Below are positions 25,265 to 34,450 of a stretch of DNA of 64,000 bases, piece by piece. Made by a program: the position numbers and the translations under genes. The notes below the pieces were generated by a model. It was not told where the DNA came from. It saw only the letters and a program-made list of their open reading frames with translations, and searched no databases. Position 1 is the first letter of the stretch. Every line of letters starts with the position of its first letter. This DNA is from Paenibacillus sp. JNUCC-31 (GTDB lineage: Bacteria > Bacillota > Bacilli > Paenibacillales > Paenibacillaceae), in the NCBI RefSeq assembly GCF_014844075.1, contig NZ_CP062165.1, positions 2,232,001-2,296,000 on the forward strand, in the 5' to 3' direction.

Positions 25265-26407
25265 ATGAATATTGTTTCCATTGAACCAACACCCAGTCCA
25301 AATACGATGATGCTGCATCTGGATGAGCGTCTGGAGGACGGGATCCGCAAAACATATACGCTGGATAATGAGCGATCTGCTCCAGCATTTATTCGGCAGA
25401 TGCTTCATATCCCCGGTGTAAAGAGTGTATTTCATACCACCGACTTCGTAGCCCTGGACCGCAAGGGAAATGCGGACTGGTCCGTTATCCTTGGCGAAGT
25501 CCAGAGCCGTCTGGGTCAGCAAGGCATGGATCTGGACTGGATCGAATCGGAAGATGCCTCTGGTGAGCACTTCGGAGAAGCCCAGGTATTTGTTCAATTC
25601 TTCAGAGGTGTGCCTATGCAGATTCGGGTCAAAGCGGGCACAAAGGAAGAACGAATCTCGCTCTCGGATCGGTTCGTCAAGGCCGTGACCGAAGTTGCCA
25701 GCGCAACGCTGATCAAGGAACGGAAACTAAGTGATTACGGCGTTCGTTACGGAGAGTTGCCTGATATCGCAAGAGAAGTCGAACAGGAGTTAGAGGCAGC
25801 GTATCCACCGGAGCGACTGGAGCGAGTGATTCAACAAGCCATCGAGCATGGAACCAATACGGAAGAATTCGTGGAACGTCGCCGCCAGTTAGATGGCGCT
25901 GAGCTTGAAGTGGCCCTGCAAAGTGAAGACTGGAATGTTCGCTACGCAGCATTGGATGGCATGGAGCCTACAGCGGAAAGGCTGCCACTCGTTGCCCGTG
26001 CCCTGCATGACAGTAAAATGCAGATCCGCCGCCTTGCTGTCGTATATCTTGGTGATATTCGTACACCGGAAGCCATGGAGCTACTGTACGAAGCGCTGAA
26101 GGATAGTTCACCCGCTGTTCGTCGCACTGCCGGGGATACCCTCTCCGATATCGGTGACCCTAAGGCAACGGCAGCCATGACAGCCACGCTAACCGATAAA
26201 AGCAAGCTTGTACGCTGGCGTGCTGCCCGTTTCCTGTACGAAGTGGGAACGGAAGAAGCAGAGCAGGCATTGCGGAATGCAGCCGAAGACCCTGAGTTTG
26301 AAGTCAGCCTGCAAGCCAAGATGGCCCTGGAGCGGATTGAATCCGGGGAACAGGCCGCTGGAACCGTGTGGCAGCAAATGGCTGGACGTAACAAGAAGTC
26401 CGAATAG
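25265..26407 (+). CDS. cvfC: Conserved virulence factor C-type protein (Nfu-N domain plus HEAT repeats)
   Basis: 380 residues from ATG 25265, ten bases after AGGAGG; an in-frame ATG at 25232 lacks a site. N-terminal part (about 1-90) reads as the Nfu/NifU N-terminal fold: SIEPTPSPNTMMLHLDE, then LHIPGVKSVFHTTDFVALDR. The C-terminal half (about 220-370) is a run of HEAT-like repeats (WNVRYAALDGME, KMQIRRLAVVYLGD, PAVRRTAGDTLSDIG, KLVRWRAARFLYEVG). Staphylococcal CvfC has the same plan and affects virulence and metabolism; mechanism is unclear. The CxxC motif of true Nfu iron-sulfur scaffolds is absent. Confidence 0.82.
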   Translation: MNIVSIEPTPSPNTMMLHLDERLEDGIRKTYTLDNERSAPAFIRQMLHIPGVKSVFHTTDFVALDRKGNADWSVILGEVQSRLGQQGMDLDWIESEDASGEHFGEAQVFVQFFRGVPMQIRVKAGTKEERISLSDRFVKAVTEVASATLIKERKLSDYGVRYGELPDIAREVEQELEAAYPPERLERVIQQAIEHGTNTEEFVERRRQLDGAELEVALQSEDWNVRYAALDGMEPTAERLPLVARALHDSKMQIRRLAVVYLGDIRTPEAMELLYEALKDSSPAVRRTAGDTLSDIGDPKATAAMTATLTDKSKLVRWRAARFLYEVGTEEAEQALRNAAEDPEFEVSLQAKMALERIESGEQAAGTVWQQMAGRNKKSE

Positions 26408-26436
26408 GCCTTTTGATTCACATCCAACAATTGTTA

Positions 26437-26465
26437 TTGCACTGGAATACCATGAGCGTTATACT
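26437..26465 (+). promoter_or_regulatory. Promoter of the lysine riboswitch transcript
   Basis: TTGCAC (26437-26442), 17-base spacer, TATACT (26460-26465). Transcription would start near 26472 and include the whole riboswitch. Confidence 0.6.
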
Positions 26466-26549
26466 GATTGTCTGTTTACTATACAGAACATGGAGTGTTA
26501 CGTTCTGTTATTTAATTTCATAGACAATAGATACACCTCATCCATTGAT

Positions 26550-26766
26550 GGTGAGGTAGAGGTCGCGGGTGCGATCAGTACGCTGAAGGAGGCGCTAAGG
26601 AGCCGCTTATGAATTCAGCCGAAAGGTGCACCCGCCGAAGCCCGCAGGACGGTTCCTTACGTTGTCCAGCGCGGCTGGGGCTGTTGCCGAAAGGCGCAGA
26701 ACTGTCACGGAAGAATAAGATGCCTTCTCCGGAGGGTATGAATTCTTCTGTGTTGAGCTATCTTAA
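26550..26766 (+). promoter_or_regulatory. Lysine riboswitch (L box) aptamer
   Basis: The leader carries the conserved L-box blocks in order: GGTGAGGTAGAGGTCGCGG at the 5' side, the CAGTACGC and GGAGGCGCTAAGGAG loop E-like region, AGCCGAAAGG and CCGCCGAAG in the core, then long arms ending in GAGCTATCTTAA, which can close helix P1 with GGTAGAGG. It is followed by an intrinsic terminator at 26800-26829 and then lysP, so bound lysine should stop transcription. Exact ends are estimates. Confidence 0.88.
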
Positions 26767-26799
26767 ACATTTGGGACAAGGTGCGGGCGATTGATATAG

Positions 26800-26829
26800 A
26801 GACCGCGGGCTTATGCCTGCGGTCTTTTG
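26800..26829 (+). terminator. Riboswitch-controlled terminator before lysP
   Basis: AGACCGCGGGC TTAT GCCTGCGGTCT then TTTT. A G-C-rich stem, 34 bases after the aptamer, 64 bases before the lysP start. Confidence 0.85.
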
Positions 26830-26892
26830 TGTTATATCGTTATATCGTCATAGATCTGATATTATCAGTACGCTGAATGAAGGAGTGTTTCC

Positions 26893-28359
26893 ATGCAAGA
26901 CCGCAACAACCAAACAACAAAAGGACCTTCCTTGAAAAAAGGGCTACGCGCACGTCATATGACCATGATTGCCCTGGGTGGCTCCATCGGTACAGGACTG
27001 TTCCTCGCCAGCGGCACCGCCATCTCCACGGCTGGACCCGGCGGTGCACTGATTGCATACGCGGCTGTCGGCATCATGGTCTATTTCTTAATGACCAGTC
27101 TCGGGGAACTGGCTACCTTCATGCCCGATTCCGGTTCATTCAATACGTACGCTGCCCGGTTTGTCGATCCAGCTCTTGGGTTCGCCATGGGTTGGAACTT
27201 CTGGTACAACTGGGCCGTTACCATTGCGGCTGAGCTTGCTGCCGCAACCGTGCTCATCAAATACTGGTTCCCTGACAGCTCATCGATGTTGTGGAGTCTG
27301 TTGTTTCTTGTTTTGATCTTTGCCTTGAATGTGCTGTCCGTTAAAGGATACGGCGAATCCGAATACTGGTTCGCTATTATCAAGGTCGCGACGGTCATCA
27401 TCTTTCTGACTGTTGGCGTGCTCATGATCTTCGGTATTATGGGTGGAGAAGCAGTTGGGTTTAGCAACTTTACGATAGGAGATGCACCCTTCCATGGCGG
27501 ATTCTTCGCGGTTCTTGGGGTATTTATGGCCGCCGGGTTCTCTTTCCAGGGAACAGAGCTCATTGGTGTTGCAGCCGGTGAAAGTGAAAACCCGCGTGAA
27601 AATGTTCCCCGTGCCATTCGGCAGGTGTTCTGGCGTATTCTGATTTTTTACATTCTGGCGATTACAGTCATCAGTCTGATCATTCCTTACACCCATCCGA
27701 ATCTGCTCAAAGGGGACCTGAATAACATCGGGGTCAGTCCGTTTACTCTTGTCTTTGAAAAAGCAGGTTTGGCCATTGCTGCTTCGGTCATGAATGCTGT
27801 TATTCTGACTTCTGTGCTGTCTGCCGGGAATTCAGGCATGTACGCTTCCAGCCGGGTCCTGTACGCTCTTGCCCGTGACGGCAAGGCACCTCGCTTCCTG
27901 GCACGGCTGAACAAAAAGGGCATTCCAATGAACGCCCTGCTCTTGACTACAGCAGTGGGCATGCTGGCATTTCTGGCCTCCCTGTTCGGTGATGGTATTG
28001 TATACACATGGTTACTCAATGCATCCGGTATGTGTGGCTTTATCACCTGGCTTGGCATTGCCATCAGCCATTACCGCTTCCGCCGTGCCTATGTGGCTCA
28101 GGGACGTGATCTGAACGACCTGCCCTACCGTGCACGCTGGTTCCCGTTTGGTCCGATCTTTGCCTTTGTACTCTGTATCATCGTGATCATCGGGCAGAAT
28201 TATCAGGCATTCACAGGCGATCAGATTGATTGGAGCGGAGCACTCGTTGCTTACTTGAGCGTACCCTTGTTCCTTGTGTTATGGCTGGGTTATAAATTTA
28301 TTAAAAAAACCAAAGTCGTTCCGCTTCAGGAATGTGACTTTACACCGTCAGCGGAATGA
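26893..28359 (+). CDS. lysP: Lysine-specific permease (APC family)
   Basis: 488 residues, about twelve membrane helices. Very similar in pattern to E. coli LysP: RARHMTMIALGGSIGTGLFL, GGALIAYAAVGIMVYFLMTS, GELATFMPDSGSF and GWNFWYNWAVTIAAELAAA in the first 110 residues; GTELIGVAAGESENPRENVP in the middle. Imports lysine with protons across the cytoplasmic membrane. ATG 26893 follows AAGGAG. The lysine riboswitch and terminator just upstream independently support lysine as substrate and predict repression when lysine is plentiful. Confidence 0.92.
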   Translation: MQDRNNQTTKGPSLKKGLRARHMTMIALGGSIGTGLFLASGTAISTAGPGGALIAYAAVGIMVYFLMTSLGELATFMPDSGSFNTYAARFVDPALGFAMGWNFWYNWAVTIAAELAAATVLIKYWFPDSSSMLWSLLFLVLIFALNVLSVKGYGESEYWFAIIKVATVIIFLTVGVLMIFGIMGGEAVGFSNFTIGDAPFHGGFFAVLGVFMAAGFSFQGTELIGVAAGESENPRENVPRAIRQVFWRILIFYILAITVISLIIPYTHPNLLKGDLNNIGVSPFTLVFEKAGLAIAASVMNAVILTSVLSAGNSGMYASSRVLYALARDGKAPRFLARLNKKGIPMNALLLTTAVGMLAFLASLFGDGIVYTWLLNASGMCGFITWLGIAISHYRFRRAYVAQGRDLNDLPYRARWFPFGPIFAFVLCIIVIIGQNYQAFTGDQIDWSGALVAYLSVPLFLVLWLGYKFIKKTKVVPLQECDFTPSAE

Positions 28360-28365
28360 TGATCC

Positions 28366-28404
28366 ACGGGCAGCATTCTTTCCAAAGGAGAGCATGTTGC
28401 CCGT
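28366..28404 (+). terminator. Possible terminator after lysP
   Basis: ACGGGCA ... TGCCCGT with an outer loop that can extend through GCAT/ATGT, followed by TTGG; weak T run. Confidence 0.4.
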
Positions 28405-28433
28405 TTGGTTTGCCCAGGCTCCATCTGCTCACC

Positions 28434-28461
28434 AAAAAGGACGCTCATCCTCTGAGCGCCC
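28434..28461 (-). terminator. Terminator of the transglutaminase-like gene
   Basis: Minus-strand GGGCGCTCA-GAGGA-TGAGCGTCC followed by TTTTT, 39 bases after the stop codon. Confidence 0.75.
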
Positions 28462-28499
28462 TTGTTCAACGTTATATACAATCATGACACAACCTGCTA

Positions 28500-29627
28500 C
28501 TACATGGTCCAGGTAATCTTCACACGCAGATCGACGGTGCCCTCTATTTTGGACACGTAATACGATATCGATTTCATGCCAAGCTGATACAAATTCTGCA
28601 AGTCCTCCACCAGTCCCGTCTCGGTGCCTTTGTACCTGAACGTCAGTGAAGTTCCTCCATCCTTGAGCACACCCTGCACTTTGGTCTTGAGTGCGGAATG
28701 GCCACTGACAGCATCACTCTCGTCATAGAGCGAGTATTCCAGGGTATGATACAACTTCTGATACACAGCTGCTTTGCTTCCACTGGTCTTCACCAGATTT
28801 TGCAAAGCTTCCCGATAAGGATCAGGTGCAGCAGGATACCTGCTTTTGGCCGTCCAGACATGGTCTCGTGCCATCTCCTCATCACTGAGTAAATAGTAAC
28901 TGTGACTTACCTTCCCTTTGCGGTCAGGAGTAGGATCATCCCACGTCGTGTCCATATGGTACCACTTACCATCCAGCTTCACGAGATTCCAGGCGTGCAG
29001 TTGCCCGCCAGCCGTTCCCTCCACGATCCGATTGTCTATACCCACCTGCTCCAGCATGCGATAAGCCAGCAATGAATATCCCTGACATACGGTGCTGCCA
29101 GTAACAAGCCCGTCATACGCAGTATATTTCTTCAAGGATGTATCGTAGGAAAGATGAAGCACAATCCAGTCATGAATGGCTTTGACCTTCTCATGATTGG
29201 TCATGCCAGGCACGATGATTTCTTTCAGCACATTGGTTACTTTACGGTTGACATAATCGGTCTGTTCCTTCGTTTCCCGATATGCCAGTTTCACATGTAC
29301 CTCAGCGGATACGTTGGAGCCTTTATAGTTAAATGCATAGCTTTTAACGGTATATTGAATGTAGGGATCGCTGGTCATCGCTTCGTCAATGGAACTCTGC
29401 AACTGCTTCTTGAGGCCTTTCACATTGCCTTTGTATGTAAAAACAAGTTCCTCCGTTCGCTGTGACATCGCGGTAAGCAACGTCTCTCGAAGATCGGTAT
29501 TCGTGGATATATCTGATGTTCCCGACGCCGCATATAGCTGATCCAGATCAATCGCATGCGGCAGCGCCACAGCAACCAGACAGCCAGCCAAAAGCAGGGT
29601 TATCACTCGTTTTCCATGCTTGCCCAT
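28500..29627 (-). CDS. Secreted transglutaminase-like protein
   Basis: 375 residues with a signal peptide (about 1-34, hydrophobic ITLLLAGCLVAVALP). The central domain (about 140-245) has the transglutaminase/protease triad: C181 in STVCQGYSLL, H211 in GQLHAWNLVKL, D226 in YHMDTTWDDP. It is flanked by two related modules, LVFTYKGNVKGLKKQLQ (about 61-77) and LTFRYKGTETGLVEDLQ near the C-terminus, which suggests an internal duplication. Members act at the cell surface; whether this one cross-links or cleaves is unknown. ATG 29627 follows AGAGGTGG. The next gene upstream encodes an SLH surface protein. Confidence 0.82.
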   Translation of the reverse strand: MGKHGKRVITLLLAGCLVAVALPHAIDLDQLYAASGTSDISTNTDLRETLLTAMSQRTEELVFTYKGNVKGLKKQLQSSIDEAMTSDPYIQYTVKSYAFNYKGSNVSAEVHVKLAYRETKEQTDYVNRKVTNVLKEIIVPGMTNHEKVKAIHDWIVLHLSYDTSLKKYTAYDGLVTGSTVCQGYSLLAYRMLEQVGIDNRIVEGTAGGQLHAWNLVKLDGKWYHMDTTWDDPTPDRKGKVSHSYYLLSDEEMARDHVWTAKSRYPAAPDPYREALQNLVKTSGSKAAVYQKLYHTLEYSLYDESDAVSGHSALKTKVQGVLKDGGTSLTFRYKGTETGLVEDLQNLYQLGMKSISYYVSKIEGTVDLRVKITWTM

Positions 29628-29719
29628 GAAAGGATACCACCTCTCTTCGCAAAATTCTCATGCCTCATTGTATCACAAAACGGTATGACGGCAGGGTTCT
29701 AGTTTTGTCGAAAAGCATC

Positions 29720-29743
29720 AAAAGAGACCTTCCGCAGAAGGTC
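29720..29743 (-). terminator. Terminator of the SLH protein gene
   Basis: Minus-strand GACCTTC-TGCG-GAAGGTC followed by TCTTTT; about 90 bases after the SLH gene. Confidence 0.7.
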
Positions 29744-29832
29744 CCCCTTGTCTTCAGCAAAATAAACTGAATCTGCCCGTTATTCTCATCTTATGATCGT
29801 TCCGGGCAAATATGCTGCTCGCTTCGATTCAC

Positions 29833-32232
29833 TCAATACAGGCGATTTCCGTTCATAAAGGTATCCGTCTTGCCTTGAAGCTTGGCAAGTCGTTCCAATA
29901 CCTGTGCCGCTTCGGCAACTGTCACTTTACGCGCAGGCATAAAGCGGCCATCGATCGAAGGCAACAATCCCAGCTTGATACTGAGGGAGACAGCTCCCTT
30001 ATTGTTGACCGCGCTGGCATCTGCCAGGTTCGGAAGATCTGAAGGCAACGTGTAGAATCCGGCTAATTTCTCATAGCGCAATATGCGCACGAGCAATACT
30101 GCCAACTCTTCACGAGTCATCTCCTCTTCTGGATTCAACTTCGACTTGGGATCGGCACCCGCTAACCAGCGCTGATCGATCAATGTACGAACAGCTTGGT
30201 AATATGGGCTTTCCGGGGTGATGTCAGCATACAGATTGCCTTCCCCGTCTCCGCTGTAATACACATCCAAATTTGGATTAACTGCTCTTGCCAGATAGGT
30301 GAACCAGTCTCCCTTGGTAATGACTCGGTCCGGGAAAACACGTCCCTGTTCATCTGCAATAAGTACACCATGCTGTATCATATTCTGAAGATCAGATTCG
30401 GCGGCATGCCCCTTAATATCGCTGATTGTAACCTGGACTGTCCCACTTGTGCTGCCGTACATCGGTTTCCATTCTCCTGTGTTGGCATCAAGCACTTCAT
30501 ACGTGATGCCAGTCAACGGACTGTCGGTACGAGTAGGCATGTAAGCAAGCTTCACACCCACAGGAACGGCTTCACCATTGCCCATGCCGAACCCTCCATA
30601 ACGTGAGTAGGCCAGTACCAATTTGAATTCTTCAAGGTAGGTCGCCCTGGCCTTCTCATAGCTGATGGCCGGTTTGACATCCGTCGGCAGTTGCTCTGGC
30701 GCTGCAGCAACCATCGAATAATATTCAGTGATCGTTCCATCATTGGAAACTTGTACCTGAACCGTATCATCCTTAACCACAATTCCGTTTAGGTACCGCT
30801 GGAATATAAACGTGCGTGCATCGTCCAATTCAAGCACCGTTGAAAGTCGGAATTGCTTGCTTGCATCCGGCACAAGGGAGATGACTGTATTGACAGCCAA
30901 TTTCTCCGCCTGAGATTTGGTCACGGTCTTGCCCTTCACTTCCGTATCGGACTTCTCCTGCTCCATGCCGGGCATTATACGCTGATAAATATTCACACTG
31001 TAGATCTGTCCGGTTGCCGCATCCACTTGTGCTGATATGTCTCTCATGAACATATAAGACGCACTTGCATTGCGATTGCTCCAGCTTAGGCTCCAGACCT
31101 GATGGTTAGGGCTTGCAAAACTCCCTTTGGTTAACTGGCTATACTCTAATTTATAACTTTCCGGAATATTAAAACTCTTTTTGACCAGCTTCTCTGCCTG
31201 CTGAGCATTCAGTTTCGATCCCGTATTCGGAGTAAAAGCAGCTACACTGCCTTTCAGAGGTTTGTCCTCCTGGGAAACGTCCTGGACAATGGCGTCACCT
31301 GTCATACTGTTGATCCGATCCAGTGTATTCGCATCAAGTGCATTAACAGTTGAGTTCTTCGGCGTGTATCCCAAGTAATACTTCTGGCCGTTGCGAGAAG
31401 AAAAACGCTCTTCGCTAATATAGGCCAATTGAATATCGAACTCTTCCTCGAACTTCTGCTGAGCCTGATCCGCTGGAATTACCGCCTTTGATGAAGGATA
31501 TTCAGCTCCAATGGTAGTTCGTGAATAGCCCGTCACCAATCCGCTCTGATCTACACTTATGTAGGCTGTTTCAGCCTCGGATACCAAGCCTTCATGCTTC
31601 AACTGATAGCTGTAGGTATACTCTGTTCGGCCAAACAGGGATTGCTGCACACTGTTCGCATACGGCTCAGCAACGGCAACAAAACTATCTTCCTTCAGAT
31701 TCGGGATAGCCTTGTACAGAAACTCATCTGCCTGCTTTTTCGCTTCGGTCTTTGTCAATTTCTTCTCTGAATCGGAAAACTGTTTTTCCAACAACTCCGA
31801 AGGCAAATGTACACTCAGCACTTCCCCTGTGACTGCATGTACTGTTGCGCTGAATCCGGTGGAACGGTTTCCTTCACGCAGTTCAAATCCAATATCCCAT
31901 GCCTTATAATCCGGTGGCGGAAAAGAATTGGGTGAATCAAATCGTGCGGATGAGATCGTCGCCTTTTCTAGCAACGGAAATAATTTCAGTATATTCTCGC
32001 TCGCTTGCTTGGAGGAGATGTTGGCTCCTTCAGGCACCTCGTTGTCTAATAGTCCAAGTTGTTTTTCATTTTCCCCCGCTGCGGCTTCTGTCACCTGTTC
32101 CGCTGTCGCTGCCGACACACTGCCTGAAAACCCTGGTGTCTGTGATGCCAGGAGCAATGTGGCCATGGCTGCTGTAGCCGCTTTGGCTGTAAACATTTTG
32201 AATCGCACATTAAAATTCCAATCAAAGCTCAA
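29833..32232 (-). CDS. S-layer-homology surface protein with YcdB/PepSY-type repeats
   Basis: About 799 residues. TTG 32232 is taken as start because GGGAGAGG lies six bases before it; the frame extends to 32286 without a site. Signal peptide with hydrophobic core AATAAMATLLLASQTPGF. The middle (about 50-590) holds repeated YcdB/YcdC-like units, each with a PepSY-style helix and beta sheet (KTEAKKQADEFLYKAIP, VHAVTGEVLSVH, DAATGQIYSVN, TKSQAEKLAVNTV). The last 200 residues are SLH repeats (FPDRVITKGDWFTYLARAV, LNPEEEMTREELAVLLVRI, MPARKVTVAEAAQVLERLA) for binding wall polysaccharide. Function beyond surface anchoring is unknown. Confidence 0.82.
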   Translation of the reverse strand: MSFDWNFNVRFKMFTAKAATAAMATLLLASQTPGFSGSVSAATAEQVTEAAAGENEKQLGLLDNEVPEGANISSKQASENILKLFPLLEKATISSARFDSPNSFPPPDYKAWDIGFELREGNRSTGFSATVHAVTGEVLSVHLPSELLEKQFSDSEKKLTKTEAKKQADEFLYKAIPNLKEDSFVAVAEPYANSVQQSLFGRTEYTYSYQLKHEGLVSEAETAYISVDQSGLVTGYSRTTIGAEYPSSKAVIPADQAQQKFEEEFDIQLAYISEERFSSRNGQKYYLGYTPKNSTVNALDANTLDRINSMTGDAIVQDVSQEDKPLKGSVAAFTPNTGSKLNAQQAEKLVKKSFNIPESYKLEYSQLTKGSFASPNHQVWSLSWSNRNASASYMFMRDISAQVDAATGQIYSVNIYQRIMPGMEQEKSDTEVKGKTVTKSQAEKLAVNTVISLVPDASKQFRLSTVLELDDARTFIFQRYLNGIVVKDDTVQVQVSNDGTITEYYSMVAAAPEQLPTDVKPAISYEKARATYLEEFKLVLAYSRYGGFGMGNGEAVPVGVKLAYMPTRTDSPLTGITYEVLDANTGEWKPMYGSTSGTVQVTISDIKGHAAESDLQNMIQHGVLIADEQGRVFPDRVITKGDWFTYLARAVNPNLDVYYSGDGEGNLYADITPESPYYQAVRTLIDQRWLAGADPKSKLNPEEEMTREELAVLLVRILRYEKLAGFYTLPSDLPNLADASAVNNKGAVSLSIKLGLLPSIDGRFMPARKVTVAEAAQVLERLAKLQGKTDTFMNGNRLY

Positions 32233-32388
32233 ATCTGGACCTCTCCCTTCAATTTCATACAAGGATGCATGAAAATAACCTCGCATGAATATTGCCAGTC
32301 TATTCTATGATACCATAAGCTTCCTTTTTAATCGTCGTTTTCCCAACAATTTTACAAATGAGAATTTTTGCAAATCGTCCTGAACAGC

Positions 32389-32416
32389 AAAAAAACGCCA
32401 ACCGGGTTGGCGTTTC
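32389..32416 (-). terminator. Terminator of the alpha/beta hydrolase gene
   Basis: Minus-strand AAACGCCAACC-CGGTTGGCGTTT then more T (total seven); ends that unit before the SLH gene. Confidence 0.85.
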
Positions 32417-32433
32417 AACAATCAGCCTGAGCA

Positions 32434-33384
32434 TCAAGTGGGCTGGATTTTCTCTATATTGACGTTCGGTATAACCAATTCATTTGACTGAGACTGCACC
32501 TGAACATATTTTTTCAAAAATGGAATGACTGCTTCCCAGAATGCAGGATCTTCTTCAGAACAGCTATGTCCTCCACTATTGACCCACAAATGTTCCACAG
32601 GCGGATCGGCCTTGGACATAAAATATTCAAGTTCGCTCGGGGGAATAAAATTGTCTCCTTTGGAATGAACCATAAGCATCGGCAGCTGCACTCCCTTACG
32701 CCGCTCATTCAGCATCATCACCGGATCGCGCTGGCGATACGTTTTCAGAGATTCACCAAGCCGCCAGAACCAGATTCGCGGAATCAACTGGGCCAGCGGA
32801 AACAGAGGCAGGCGCCGCCGTCTCAGCTCCGAACTGACGATAACCTCGAATTGGGATGGCATCGAGTCTGTAATCACCGCTGATACAGGAATACCCTCGG
32901 TCACCGCGAGAATGGTGCCCAGCCCGCCCAGAGAATGCCCCAGCACACCGATTGCCGCAGGGTCAATCTCCGGACGAGACGTCGTATACTGTAAAGCGGA
33001 TAACAGATCGTCACGAAACAGGTAGGCTGAGGCTGCTTTGACTGGATCACTGGCTCCATGGCTGCGAACATCATACATAAACAGGGCATACCCTGCTTCC
33101 CAGATGGGACGTGCATAACGAAGGACTCGGGAGCGATTGGAGCCCCAGCCGTGGGCAATAATGACCAGCGGCCATGGTTTCGGGACACTAGCCTCAGCAG
33201 GAATAAACCAGCCGTGTACCCGACCACCACCACTGTCAAAGGTTACGTCTTCAAAAGGCATGGGTGGTGTGAGCGTAATCGGAATCTTTTTCGGTGTCTG
33301 ACTCTTTACGGCCGCCTTCCATAAACCACCCGCCGTAACTGCTGCAACAGCAATCATGCCGCCAATCATTGTTTTAGCTTTCAC
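32434..33384 (-). CDS. Alpha/beta hydrolase, membrane-anchored
   Basis: 316 residues. N-terminal hydrophobic stretch (TMIGGMIAVAAVTAGGLW) probably anchors it. Alpha/beta-hydrolase landmarks: oxyanion loop VIIAHGWGSNRSR, nucleophile elbow GVLGHSLGGLG (Ser), acid in HSKGDNFIPP, and histidine in NSGGHSCSEEDP. A member of the dienelactone-hydrolase/YqkD-like esterase group; substrate is unknown. GTG 33384 with AGGAG nine bases upstream is the start. Single-gene unit with its own terminator. Confidence 0.83.
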   Translation of the reverse strand: MKAKTMIGGMIAVAAVTAGGLWKAAVKSQTPKKIPITLTPPMPFEDVTFDSGGGRVHGWFIPAEASVPKPWPLVIIAHGWGSNRSRVLRYARPIWEAGYALFMYDVRSHGASDPVKAASAYLFRDDLLSALQYTTSRPEIDPAAIGVLGHSLGGLGTILAVTEGIPVSAVITDSMPSQFEVIVSSELRRRRLPLFPLAQLIPRIWFWRLGESLKTYRQRDPVMMLNERRKGVQLPMLMVHSKGDNFIPPSELEYFMSKADPPVEHLWVNSGGHSCSEEDPAFWEAVIPFLKKYVQVQSQSNELVIPNVNIEKIQPT

Positions 33385-33557
33385 TGGGTTTCACTCCTCT
33401 CCGGTGTATGGCATAACTCCATCATACGACAGCATGATCAACAGAACGTTAATCCACATCACTTCTTATATAATGTATGGATTCAGGAGCATCTCATATA
33501 TACCCTTATACCCTGATATATATGGTTGGTTAAGTCCAATTCCGTTAATTCCCTTCC

Positions 33558-34190
33558 TCACCCTTCGATTTGAGCTATTTCAACAAATGCACGTGTACAA
33601 GCGGCAATCTGCTCTTTATTGCCTGCTGCAAGTGCTTCTCGTGGCAAAAGTGCACTTCCAAGGCCCACTGCTGCGGCACCCGCGGTATAATAATCTGCAA
33701 TGTTATCCAGAGTGGCTCCTCCTGTTGCAAGCAGCGGGATATGATTCAGTGGAGCCTTGATTTCACGTAAATACGGAATACCCAGACTTGCCATGGGGAA
33801 CAACTTCACCACTTGTGCCCCTGCTTCATATGCAGCCACAATCTCCGTTGGCGTCATCGCCCCGGGCCAGATCTCCACGCCATGTTCTACAGCATATTCA
33901 ATAACGGACAGATCGACATTTGGAGACACCAAAAATTGAGCCCCTGCTGCGACCGCTTCTTTGGCCATCTGCACGTTCAGTACCGTACCTGCTCCGACAT
34001 AAGCCTTACCCTCATGCCGTGAACGCCAGTCTGCAATAATATCATGTGCTCCAGGTGTGTTAAGGGTCACTTCCATCAGACGGATTCCTCCATCTGTCAT
34101 CCCCTGCCCTGCTGCCAGAGCAGATTCCCGGCTAATACCACGAACGATAGCCACCAGTCTCGATTGTAATAATACTTCCGTCAGATTCAT
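33558..34190 (-). CDS. eda: KDPG/KHG aldolase
   Basis: 210 residues, (beta/alpha)8 class I aldolase. Catalytic landmarks: RLMEVTLNTPGA with the glutamate, VGAGTVLN, and QVVKLFPMASLG with the Schiff-base lysine. Splits 2-keto-3-deoxy-6-phosphogluconate into pyruvate and glyceraldehyde 3-phosphate, the last step of uronate catabolism; kduI and kduD at 50.8-53.3 kb supply earlier steps, while KDG kinase is not in the window. The frame reaches 34232, but ATG 34190 has AAGGGGA seven bases before it. Confidence 0.9.
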   Translation of the reverse strand: MNLTEVLLQSRLVAIVRGISRESALAAGQGMTDGGIRLMEVTLNTPGAHDIIADWRSRHEGKAYVGAGTVLNVQMAKEAVAAGAQFLVSPNVDLSVIEYAVEHGVEIWPGAMTPTEIVAAYEAGAQVVKLFPMASLGIPYLREIKAPLNHIPLLATGGATLDNIADYYTAGAAAVGLGSALLPREALAAGNKEQIAACTRAFVEIAQIEG

Positions 34191-34365
34191 GCCAACTTCC
34201 CCTTGTTTCATAGATTCGGCAGCCGAAGACAAGTACTTGTTATCACCGCTTTTCCGTTAGTTACTATTGTAAAGCATATCGTCCCCGGGATGAAATCATT
34301 TGATCCAATTTTCTATGAGGATAAGTGGTGATCGATATCGGGTATCCAGATACATCGCAACATGA

Positions 34366-34421
34366 AAACCTCTCCATGGAAAAGGGTTAAATTCACCCAT
34401 TCAATTCCATTAGAGAGGTTT
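34366..34421 (-). terminator. Probable terminator of the glycosyltransferase genes
   Basis: AAACCTCTCCATGGA (34366-34380) pairs with TCCATTAGAGAGGTTT (34406-34421) apart from two positions; only four T follow on the minus strand. Confidence 0.5.
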
Positions 34422-34450
34422 GATATGCCTACAACGGGCATGAGTATACG

